A stretch of 6,104 bases of DNA, taken from an uncultured Chloroflexota bacterium (lineage in GTDB: Bacteria; Chloroflexota; Anaerolineae; Caldilineales; Caldilineaceae). The position numbers and the translations under genes were made by a program. Location of the stretch: assembly GCA_903858085.1 (NCBI GenBank), contig CAIOHJ010000090.1:1-6104 (forward strand), in the 5' to 3' direction. Every line of letters starts with the position of its first letter. Position 1 is the stretch's first letter. Shown here in pieces: positions 1 through 6,104 of this stretch. Under the pieces are notes generated by a model. That model saw only the letters and a program-made list of their open reading frames with translations. It had not been told where the DNA came from and made no database searches.

Positions 1-482
1 CAAAAAAGCATAGCACAAAGCGCAAGGCGGCCCAAGCGAAGCTGCGCAAGTTGCGCAGACAACAGGTCAATTACTTTGAGGTACCGAAACCGCTGTGGAA
101 GCGAATCAAGCACATATTCCCAAGGCAAAAGCGACGAAAAGACCGAGGTCGACCGCCACTTCCGAACCGGCTGGTGCTCAACGCCATCTGGTATGTGCTG
201 TGGACTGGCTGCCCATGGAAAGCGTTGCCGCATAGACAGTTCGGGGTTTCAAGTCGTCGTCGAGGTGAACCTGACCCCGATCCTTGTCCTATCCCTGGTG
301 AGGCTCGACACCCCGCCAGGCGCTGGGTCGTTGAGCGCACATTCAGCTGGCTGGCTAAGCGTAGGAGCATCCGTACTCGCTGGTGCAAGAAAGCCGTCTC
401 CAGCGCAAATTCCATCTCTATCGGGGTGCTGGTGGTCAACTTGGCGGTCGAGTTGGACAACCGTCAGATCGGCGACAGGGCG
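1..482 (+). pseudogene. IS5-family transposase remnant, internally deleted
   Basis: Remnant of an insertion-sequence transposase, almost certainly inactive. The N-terminal part (about 72-245) matches the IS5-type helix-turn-helix/DUF4096 region: a 'PLWKRIKHIFP' start, a basic 'RGRPPLPNR' stretch, then 'LNAIWYVLWTGCPWKALP'. From about 250 the frame moves directly to the C-terminal block 'ARRWVVERTFSWLAKRR' (about 315-362), which holds the family's R-x3-E piece with the last catalytic Glu (codon 333-335). The region with the two catalytic Asp residues is absent, so some 130-150 residues of a normal ~260-residue protein are missing with frame kept. The frame is open to the left edge of the window, so the true start may lie outside; a TTG at 51 is only the first candidate in view. 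No stop ends the remnant: it reads through into the next gene. The last clearly transposase-like residues are near 390. The right boundary given is approximate and no terminal inverted repeat could be identified. Assignment to IS5 is from family knowledge. Confidence 0.85.
250..266 (+). repeat. GTC trinucleotide repeat at IS deletion junction
   Basis: AGTCGTCGTCGAGG contains three tandem GTC units (253-261) exactly where the transposase N-terminal block ends and the C-terminal block begins. A short direct repeat at a breakpoint would fit slippage or microhomology-mediated loss of the intervening DDE-coding DNA. The repeat is seen; its role in the deletion is inference. Confidence 0.4.
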
Positions 483-621
483 CCGCTGCCCCAGCCTTGG
501 ACAGGGCAATCTCCGTCACTAGAAATTTCTCGTCCCCGCATGCTACAGTGGGACGTGGATGGAAACAGCTCTCCCAATCGCTCCCGCTGGATGGAGAGGC
601 CCAGGGCGAGCTGGGATTTCT

Positions 622-627
622 TAGAAT
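622..627 (+). promoter_or_regulatory. possible -10 box for the PLD-like gene
   Basis: TAGAAT differs from TATAAT at one position and ends five bases before the GTG at 633. That distance would suit a leaderless transcript starting at this GTG. No acceptable -35 hexamer lies 16-18 bases upstream and there is no extended TGn element, so this is a weak suggestion. It is listed because no good Shine-Dalgarno sequence precedes any of the candidate starts. Confidence 0.2.
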
Positions 628-632
628 GCCGC

Positions 633-2555
633 GTGCCCAAGAGAATGGGATCGATGCATATGGCCTTCCTGCCCACACTTTGGCTCTCTGTCTGTTTGAG
701 CGGGGGGCTGGTTGCCCCGCAGCCAACTCCCCCCGGCCCGCTCTTTCTGCCGCTGGTCGTTGGCCCGCCGCCGCCAAGAATCCTGATCGCCGCCGCCTAT
801 ATCGACAGCACGGTCAGCTACGAGCCCGATGAAGCAATTTTGTTGTGGAACACCGGCGGCCAGAGCCAGCCGTTGGCTGGCTGGGTGCTGGAGGCAGACA
901 CCCGAAGCGCTTCTTTTCCCCTGGACACCCCGCTGCGGTTGGAACCAGGCCAGCGCATCTGGTGCACCGCCAGCACCGCCAGCTTCCGTCTCAGCTTCGG
1001 CGAGGAAGCTGGCTGCAGCTGGTCGGCCTCCGACCGTGCAGCCCTTCAGCTCTCCGGTTCGCTCACGCTCCGCAACAGCGGCGGCGCACTCCGCCTGCGC
1101 GATGGCAGCGCCGCCGTCGTCGACACGCTGCTCTACGGCGACGCGACGCTGCAAGAGAGTGGCTGGCTGGGCCCCCCGGCCAGCCTCTACACGCGCGATC
1201 TGGCCAGCAGCGCCGGCCAGATCTGGCAGCGCAAACTGGACCCTTTCAGCGGGCTGCCAGTCGATACGGACCGCGCCAGCGACTGGGCCAGCGATCTGTC
1301 CGACAGCCAGTGGGGACGCCGCATCCGCCAGCCCGGCTGGGGAGGCTGGTCGGTCGCCGATGGGCTGTGGCCGCAGCAAGGCCAGGAAGACAGCCACTGG
1401 ACAGCAGCCGTCGGCCCTGAAGGGCTTTATGCGCCCCTCGCCACCTTTCTGGCCAGCGCTACCCGCACACTGGACCTGAGCCTCTACACCTTCGAGCACC
1501 CATCTTTGGCGACCCTGCTGGCCGACAAAGCGCGCAGCGGTCTTCGTCTGCGACTTCTGCTCGACGGCGCCCCGCCCGGTGGCATCACAGACACCCAGAA
1601 ATGGTGTGTGCAGCAGATCGCCCAAGCAGGAGGGGATGTCCGTTATCTGGCCGTCAATGACAGCGCCCCCACCGGCTACAAACGGCGCTATCGTTACCTG
1701 CATGCCAAGTACGCGATCGCCGATGGCCGACAGGTCTTTGTCGGCACGGACAACCTCACTCTCAACGCAGCCCCGCTGCCGACAGGCGCCCCCGCTGGCG
1801 GTCGACGTGGTTTTTTCTTGTTTACCGACGCGCCCAGTGCAGTCGCCGCACTGCAGCAGATGTTTGCGGCCGACTGGCGCCCCGAGCTTTTTGCCGATCT
1901 CTTTCCCTATACCGCAGCCCACCCACGCTACGGAGCGCCCACAGCCGATTTTCAGCTGCCGCCGCCGCCTCTTTTTGTCGTCGCCGACGCTCCCTTCACC
2001 CTCCCTCTCCACTTCTCCGGCCAGCTTGCCTTACAGCTGCTCAGCGCCCCAGAGAATGCCCTGCGCCCCGACAGCGGCTTCCTGGCCTTGTTGGCCCAGG
2101 CTGGACCTGGCGACGAAATTTTGCTGATGCAGATGGCAGAGCAGAAGTTCTTTGGCCCGACCACCAGCAACCCCATCGCAGACCCCAATCCCCGGCTGGA
2201 GGCAGTCTTGGCCGCTGCTCGACGGGGAGCCCGGGTACGGCTGCTGTTGGACAGCTTTTTCGACGATCCAGAGTCCCCGCGCAACAATCGGGCCACCATA
2301 GACTACGTGATTGGGGTCGCTGCCGCCGAAGGGTTGGATCTGGACGCCAGGATCGGCAACCCGACTGCGGGGGGCATCCATGCCAAGCTGCTCTTGCTGC
2401 ACATCGGGGAGCAATGGTGGTCGGCCGTGGGGAGCCTCAACGGCAGCGAAGGCAGCTACAAGCTGAATCGGGAAGCCCTGCTTTTGGTCGAAAGCGCCAG
2501 CCTGTATGGCTGGCTGGGCGCTGTGTTCGCGCATGACTGGGAGCTGAGCCACTGA
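633..2555 (+). CDS. exported lamin-tail domain / phospholipase D-like protein
   Basis: Predicted 640-residue exported protein of the phospholipase D superfamily (phosphodiesterases acting on phospholipids or nucleic acids); the substrate is unknown. In order: a signal-peptide-like N-terminus (basic 'PKR' then hydrophobic 'FLPTLWLSVCLSGGLVA'); a Pro-rich stretch with 'LFLPLVVGPPPP' (about 36-48); a lamin-tail domain, about 50-170, with typical 'DEAILLWNTGGQ', 'LAGWVLEAD', 'LEPGQ' and final 'VVDTLLYGD' strands; a linker with 'PVDTDRASDW'; PLD repeat 1, about 260-425, with H357-x-K359-x4-D364 followed by GTDN; PLD repeat 2, about 485-640, with H583-x-K585 followed by GSLN and 'NREALLLV'. In repeat 2 the Asp of HxKx4D is His590. 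The frame is open from the transposase remnant upstream, so the start is not fixed by a stop. GTG 633 is chosen because it gives a charged signal-peptide n-region; ATG 591, 645, 654 or 660 are alternatives, 660 having a weak GGGA nine bases upstream. The gene converges on aceB. The domain call is firm; function and start are not. Confidence 0.85.
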   Translation: MPKRMGSMHMAFLPTLWLSVCLSGGLVAPQPTPPGPLFLPLVVGPPPPRILIAAAYIDSTVSYEPDEAILLWNTGGQSQPLAGWVLEADTRSASFPLDTPLRLEPGQRIWCTASTASFRLSFGEEAGCSWSASDRAALQLSGSLTLRNSGGALRLRDGSAAVVDTLLYGDATLQESGWLGPPASLYTRDLASSAGQIWQRKLDPFSGLPVDTDRASDWASDLSDSQWGRRIRQPGWGGWSVADGLWPQQGQEDSHWTAAVGPEGLYAPLATFLASATRTLDLSLYTFEHPSLATLLADKARSGLRLRLLLDGAPPGGITDTQKWCVQQIAQAGGDVRYLAVNDSAPTGYKRRYRYLHAKYAIADGRQVFVGTDNLTLNAAPLPTGAPAGGRRGFFLFTDAPSAVAALQQMFAADWRPELFADLFPYTAAHPRYGAPTADFQLPPPPLFVVADAPFTLPLHFSGQLALQLLSAPENALRPDSGFLALLAQAGPGDEILLMQMAEQKFFGPTTSNPIADPNPRLEAVLAAARRGARVRLLLDSFFDDPESPRNNRATIDYVIGVAAAEGLDLDARIGNPTAGGIHAKLLLLHIGEQWWSAVGSLNGSEGSYKLNREALLLVESASLYGWLGAVFAHDWELSH

Positions 2556-2576
2556 TTGCGGCGGCCCGGCTCCCAG
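2537..2576. terminator. inverted repeat, possible bidirectional terminator
   Basis: Arm CTGGGAGCTGAGCC (2537-2550) pairs with GGCCCGGCTCCCAG (2563-2576): 12 Watson-Crick pairs, one G-U and one A-C mismatch, around a 12-base loop. It overlaps the last codons and stop of the PLD-like gene and ends 10 bases before the last base of the convergent aceB frame, a position suited to stopping transcription from both sides. Neither side has a T-run, so it is not a classic intrinsic terminator. The pairing is seen directly; the terminator role is inferred from stem strength and convergent placement. Confidence 0.45.
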
Positions 2577-2586
2577 CCCTGCGCGT

Positions 2587-4170
2587 CTACTCCAGAGCGT
2601 CGTAGGCGATCAAGGTCAGAAATTCGACAAATGTGTCGCTCAGACAGAGTTGGTCGAGAAGGGCCACCGCCTCTTCGTAACGGCCAGCCGAGCGGCCTCC
2701 CAGCTTGGCCAGCTCTTCGTCGCGCAGCCGGGCATAAAGCTCGCGGGTGACAGCCCGCCCGTCGTCGAGCGCAGCTGCATGGCGGATCCACTGCCAGATC
2801 TGCGAGCGCGAGATCTCAGCGGTGGCCGCGTCCTCCATCAGGTTCTGGATGGCTGCTGCACCGTTGCCGAGCAGCCAGGCGTTCAGATACTGCAAGGCCA
2901 CGCTGATGTTGAGCCGCAGCCCGGCTTCTGTAATCGCGCCGCCAGGGACGGCAATGGCGGTGATTTGGCTGTCGACCACTTGCACGTCGCCGCGCAGGCG
3001 TTCCTTTTGGTTGGGGCGGTCGCCCAGATAGTCGCCGGCAATCTCCAGCACGACCGGCACCAGATCTGGGTGTGCCACCCATGTTCCATCGCAGCCGTCG
3101 TTGAACTCGCGCAGTTTGTCCTCGCGCACCTTGCGGAGCGCATTCTGCGTCACCTCTGGGTCGCGCCGATTCGGGATGAAGGCCGCCATCCCACCGATGG
3201 CATGGGCGCCGTGGCGGTGACAGACATGGACCATGCGCTCGGTGTACGCGCGCATGAAGGGCACCGTCATGGTCACCTGGGCGCGATCGGGCAGGATCTG
3301 GCGGGGATTGGCGGCAAATTTTTTGATCACGCTGAAGATATAATCCCAGCGGCCGGCGTTGAGGCCCGCAGCATGTTGGCGCAGTTCGTAGAGAATTTCC
3401 TCCATCTCCAGCGCACCCAGCAGCGTCTCGATCAACACTGTGGCCCGCACCGTGCCGCGCGCGATGCCCAGTGCATCCTGGGCAGCGACAAAAACGTCGT
3501 TCCAGAGCCGGGCCTCCAGGTGGCTTTCCAGCTTGGGGAGATAGAAATAGGGGCCGCTGCCGCGCGCCAGCAGTTCGGCGGCATTTCGAAAGAGATAGAG
3601 TCCAAAATCGAACAGACTGGCCGAGATGGGCTCGTCATCCACCAGGAGATGTTTTTCTACCAGATGCCACCCACGCGGGCGGACGACCAGGGTTGCTACG
3701 GTCTCGTTGAGGGTATAGCGCCGGCCGTCGGGGGTTTCAAAGGAGATGGTGCGGCGAATTGCATCGCTGCAGTTGATCTGGCCGTCGATCACGTTGGCCC
3801 AGGTCGGTGAGAGGGCGTCTTCGAAGTCAGCCATGAAGACTTTGGCCCCCGAATTGAGCGCGTTGATCATCATCTTGCGTTCGACCGGCCCGGTGATCTC
3901 GACCCGGCGGTCGTTGAGATCGGCAGGCGCAGGCGCTACCTGCCAGTCCGCATTCCGGATCGCTGCGGTCTCGGGCAGGAATCCAGGAAGTTCGCCAGCG
4001 TCGAAACGCTGCTGACGCAGACGGCGTGCGGCGAGCAGTTCGATGCGACGGGCATTGAACCGGCGATGCAGGTCAGCCACAAAAGCGAGTGTCTCTGGGG
4101 TCAACACTGCGGTGACAGCAGGTGAGCTGGCACCAGTCACTTGCACGCCAGCTGGCATCGGATCAGACAT
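2587..4170 (-). CDS. aceB: malate synthase A
   Basis: Malate synthase (EC 2.3.3.9), cytoplasmic: condenses acetyl-CoA with glyoxylate and water to give (S)-malate and CoA, the second step of the glyoxylate bypass. The 527-residue length fits the A-type family (about 530). Family motifs appear in order: 'FMADFEDALSPTWANVIDGQ' (112-131), 'RPRGWHL' (164-170) with Arg166, 'PKLESHLEARLWNDVF' (212-227), 'IETL' with Glu248, 'GRWDYIFSVIK' (273-283) with Asp276, 'TMTVPFMRAY', 'HAIGGMAAFIP', 'DGTWVAHPDL' (361-370) and 'LMEDAATAEISRSQIWQWI' with Asp447. Arg166 and Asp447 fall at the catalytic positions known for the E. coli enzyme; Glu248 and Asp276 are the likely Mg ligands. The short form without the long inserted domain of the G type is clear. 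The start at 4170 is supported by AGGAG seven bases upstream. It lies downstream of acs in the same direction, 164 bp away, which fits acetate assimilation. No truncation or frameshift is seen. Confidence 0.97.
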   Translation of the reverse strand: MSDPMPAGVQVTGASSPAVTAVLTPETLAFVADLHRRFNARRIELLAARRLRQQRFDAGELPGFLPETAAIRNADWQVAPAPADLNDRRVEITGPVERKMMINALNSGAKVFMADFEDALSPTWANVIDGQINCSDAIRRTISFETPDGRRYTLNETVATLVVRPRGWHLVEKHLLVDDEPISASLFDFGLYLFRNAAELLARGSGPYFYLPKLESHLEARLWNDVFVAAQDALGIARGTVRATVLIETLLGALEMEEILYELRQHAAGLNAGRWDYIFSVIKKFAANPRQILPDRAQVTMTVPFMRAYTERMVHVCHRHGAHAIGGMAAFIPNRRDPEVTQNALRKVREDKLREFNDGCDGTWVAHPDLVPVVLEIAGDYLGDRPNQKERLRGDVQVVDSQITAIAVPGGAITEAGLRLNISVALQYLNAWLLGNGAAAIQNLMEDAATAEISRSQIWQWIRHAAALDDGRAVTRELYARLRDEELAKLGGRSAGRYEEAVALLDQLCLSDTFVEFLTLIAYDALE

Positions 4171-4334
4171 TCGTTCACTCCTGTGTTTTGGAAAAGGCGA
4201 AAGTGGGTTCTACAGCGTGCATGGTACCACACGCCTGGCTGTCGAGCCGAGTCTGCACCTCTCTGGTCAGCAGCGTCGTCGGCCAGGAAATTCTGGGGTG
4301 TGTCGGTTCAACATTTGTACCTTGCAGGTGGGGG
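4171..4334 (-). other. acs-aceB intergenic region
   Basis: This 164-bp gap holds the aceB Shine-Dalgarno sequence but no gene I can support. Read on the minus strand, TGGTACCAT (4229-4221) resembles an extended -10 element about 50 bases before the aceB start, but no -35 partner is seen. A 5-bp stem (GCGTG/CACGC) surrounds the same GGTACC with a 10-base loop, too weak for a terminator. No T-run follows the acs stop. Co-transcription of acs and aceB and a separate aceB promoter are therefore both possible. Confidence 0.4.
4178..4182 (-). promoter_or_regulatory. ribosome binding site of aceB
   Basis: Read on the minus strand, AGGAG lies seven bases before the ATG at 4170-4168. This is a good Shine-Dalgarno match and favours this Met over the next one four codons downstream. 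Confidence 0.75.
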
Positions 4335-6104
4335 CTACTCTTCCAATGTGCTCAGATCGCCGGGGTTCTGGCCCAGTTCCTGCGCTTTGAGCAGGCGCCG
4401 CACGATCTTGCCGCTGCGTGTTTTGGGCAATTTTTCGGTGAAGGTGACCTGGCTCGGCGCAGCGATCGGCCCTAGCTCGTGGCGCACATGTTCGACGATG
4501 CTGCTGCGCTGCGCGTCGCTGGCCTCGACCCCGATCCGCAGCACGACGAAGGCTTTGATGGCTTCTCCCTTGAGCGGGTCAGGGATGCCGATCACCGCCG
4601 ATTCAGCGACGCTGGGGTGGGTGATCAGCGCCGACTCTACGTCAGCTGTGCCGATGCGGTGGCCAGCCACGTTGAGCACATCGTCGCTGCGCCCCAACAC
4701 CGAGATGTACCCTTGCTCGTCCCAGCTGGCGACATCCCCGGCGGCGTAGCAGTGGGGAATCTCGTTCCAGTATTGTTCGTAGCGGGAATGACTGCCCCAG
4801 ATCGTGCGCATCATGTGGGGGAAGGGGCGTTTGAGCACCAGCAGACCTCCCTTGCCTCTGGGCACGGCGACCCCGTGTTCGTCGACCACGGCGGCCTCCA
4901 CCCCTGGCAGCGGCAGCCCGGCCGCACCGGGGCGCGCAGCCGCGACGATCGGCGTGGCGATCGTCGGCCCGCCCAGTTCTGTCTGCCACCAGTTGTCGGC
5001 GATAAAGCCGTGTTTCCCCTCCCCGATCAGGTGTTTGTGTGCCCAGCGCATGGCCTCCGGGTTGAGGGGTTCGCCGGCCACTGCGACCAGGCGCAGCGTG
5101 CGGAGGTCGTAGGGCTCCACAAAGCGGGCGCCATATTTCATAAACATCCGCACCGCAGTCGGTGCAGTAAACAGCACGTTGACGCCGTACTGCTCGACAC
5201 ATTTCCAGAAAACCCCCGGGTCCGGCCAATCTGGCGCGCCCTCCCGCAACACCGAGGTGACCCCTTCGACCAGCGGCGCATAGACGATGTAGGAATGGCC
5301 CACCACCCAGCCGATGTCCGAGGTTGCCCAGAAGACGTCGTTGTCTTTGACATCGTACATATGGCGCAGATGGTAGCTGGTCCCGACCATGTAGCCGCCG
5401 TGCACATGCACGACGCCTTTGGGCTTGCCAGTCGATCCGGAGGTGTAGAGGATGTAGAGCGGGTGCTCGGCGTCGACGGGAACTGGGTCAACGTCTGGTT
5501 TGCTCTGCGCCAGCAGAGTGGCAAAGTCGACTTCGTGCGGGTGTAGAGGGTGCTGCGGGCCGCGCTGCAGCCAGAGCAGATGGCGCAGCGGCAACCCCTC
5601 GACTGCCTGCTCGACGATGCTGCGCAGGTCGACAGCCTTGCCCCGCCGGAAACCGACGTCTCCGGCGATCACCACTTGGGCGCCGGCATCGACGATGCGG
5701 TCGCGCAACGCACCGACCCCCATCCCGGCGTAGACGACCGAATGGATGGCGCCGAGCCGGGCGCAGGCCAGCATGGAGACAACGCCCTCCACCGTCAGCG
5801 GCAGGTAGAGGACAACCCGGTCCCCACAGGTGACCCCCAGGCTGCGCAGCCCGCTGGCCAGCCGGGAGACAGTCTGGCGCAGCTCGTAGTAGGTCAGTTT
5901 GCGTTCGCTGCCGTCCTCGCCGATCCAGATCAGGGCCAGTTTGTTGCGGTTGGCACCGTCGGCGTGGCGGTCGAGGGCGTTGAGGGTAATATTGGTCCGT
6001 CCCCCCACAAACCAGCGATGGTCAGGATAGTTCCACTCCATCACCTTTTCCCAGGGGGTGAACCAAGCCATGCGTTGGGCCCATTCCCCCCAGAAGCCGT
6101 CGGG
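4335..6104 (-). CDS. acs: acetyl-CoA synthetase (acetate-CoA ligase), 5' end missing
   Basis: AMP-forming acetate-CoA ligase (EC 6.2.1.1), cytoplasmic: acetate plus ATP gives acetyl-adenylate, then acetyl-CoA. The visible part is 589 residues; the family is about 650, so roughly 50-60 N-terminal residues lie beyond the window. The Met at 6071 is not the start: the frame continues to the edge as 'PDGFWGEWAQR', matching the family's FW...A...W segment. Counting from that Met: 'EWNYPDHRWFVGG' (12-24), the phosphate-binding loop 'YTSGSTGKPKG' (209-219), 'SDIGWVVGHSYIVYAPL' (251-267), 'FTAPTAVRMF' (301-310), 'DNWWQTELGG' (359-368), 'AGDVASWDEQGYISVLGRSDDVLNVAGHR' (a block spanning 444-472) and 'PKTRSGK' (549-555). 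Lys555 is the catalytic Lys and the usual site of regulatory acetylation. The double Trp of the WWQTE motif is the known small acyl-pocket feature and argues for acetate, though propionate use cannot be excluded. Asn replaces the common Thr in DTWWQTE. The C-terminus ends in the family-typical 'GDLSTLEE'. aceB follows 164 bp downstream in the same direction. Confidence 0.95.
   Translation of the reverse strand, partial: PDGFWGEWAQRMAWFTPWEKVMEWNYPDHRWFVGGRTNITLNALDRHADGANRNKLALIWIGEDGSERKLTYYELRQTVSRLASGLRSLGVTCGDRVVLYLPLTVEGVVSMLACARLGAIHSVVYAGMGVGALRDRIVDAGAQVVIAGDVGFRRGKAVDLRSIVEQAVEGLPLRHLLWLQRGPQHPLHPHEVDFATLLAQSKPDVDPVPVDAEHPLYILYTSGSTGKPKGVVHVHGGYMVGTSYHLRHMYDVKDNDVFWATSDIGWVVGHSYIVYAPLVEGVTSVLREGAPDWPDPGVFWKCVEQYGVNVLFTAPTAVRMFMKYGARFVEPYDLRTLRLVAVAGEPLNPEAMRWAHKHLIGEGKHGFIADNWWQTELGGPTIATPIVAAARPGAAGLPLPGVEAAVVDEHGVAVPRGKGGLLVLKRPFPHMMRTIWGSHSRYEQYWNEIPHCYAAGDVASWDEQGYISVLGRSDDVLNVAGHRIGTADVESALITHPSVAESAVIGIPDPLKGEAIKAFVVLRIGVEASDAQRSSIVEHVRHELGPIAAPSQVTFTEKLPKTRSGKIVRRLLKAQELGQNPGDLSTLEE

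Noticed and set aside
474..507. Direct repeat GACAGGGC at 474-481 and 500-507, as possible IS end or target duplication
   Set aside because: Eight bases spaced 26 apart do not bracket an element, and no matching inverted copy is present at the left edge of the window.
497..525. Possible promoter TTGGAC-17 bp-TAGAAA
   Set aside because: The spacing is ideal, but the hexamers match consensus at only 3/6 and 4/6 positions, which is expected by chance in a stretch this long.
621..2012. 463-codon open frame on the minus strand opposite the PLD-like gene
   Set aside because: The translation is low-complexity Gly/Ala/Arg/Gln-rich without recognisable domains, while the plus strand shows clear lamin-tail and HKD motifs. 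It is a GC-rich antisense shadow.
2650..3810. 386-codon plus-strand frame opposite aceB
   Set aside because: The minus strand carries every malate synthase motif. The plus translation has no recognisable family and reflects codon bias of aceB.
4216..4235. Hairpin GCGTG...CACGC around GGTACC between acs and aceB
   Set aside because: There are only five pairs with a ten-base loop and no T-run, too weak for a terminator or a regulatory stem claim.
4479..5546. 355-codon plus-strand frame opposite acs
   Set aside because: It is antisense to well-conserved acetyl-CoA synthetase motifs and has no domain signature or convincing start.
1..6104. CRISPR array, tRNA/rRNA genes, riboswitch, defence or novel multi-gene system
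   Set aside because: No regularly spaced repeats, no tRNA- or rRNA-like sequence and no defence-type gene cluster are visible. Nearly all of the window is explained by three genes and one IS remnant.

Overview
The window is about 60% or more G+C and looks like ordinary bacterial chromosome with one piece of decayed mobile DNA at its left edge. The likely source is a Chloroflexota bacterium (Caldilinea/Anaerolinea-like). This is inferred from the exported lamin-tail plus phospholipase-D-like protein with its short Pro-rich 'FLPLV' segment, a style I associate with that phylum, and from the codon use. No ribosomal or other marker gene is present to settle it.

Layout, left to right. Positions 1 to about 480 (+) hold an IS5-family transposase remnant: the N-terminal domain is joined directly to the C-terminal Arg-Glu region and the middle of the catalytic domain is gone. 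About 150 bp of unassigned sequence follows. Positions ~633-2555 (+) encode a probably exported two-repeat phospholipase-D-superfamily protein with an N-terminal lamin-tail domain. The transposase remnant, the spacer and this gene lie in one uninterrupted reading frame. A 31-bp gap containing part of a strong inverted repeat separates it from a convergent gene. Positions 2587-4170 (-) encode malate synthase A (aceB). A 164-bp gap follows, and 4335-6104 (-) encode acetyl-CoA synthetase (acs), whose N-terminus runs off the right edge.

The minus-strand pair is read acs then aceB and forms a metabolic unit: acetate is activated to acetyl-CoA, which malate synthase condenses with glyoxylate to give malate. 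No isocitrate lyase or other glyoxylate source is visible, so whether this is a glyoxylate shunt or serves glycolate/glyoxylate salvage cannot be decided here. The plus-strand PLD-like gene has no evident functional link to this pair.

I found no convincing new multi-gene system. The points most worth a second look are the in-frame transposase-to-PLD read-through, the internally deleted IS with a GTC repeat at its junction, the asymmetric HKD motifs (the second has His where Asp is expected), and the hairpin between the convergent genes.
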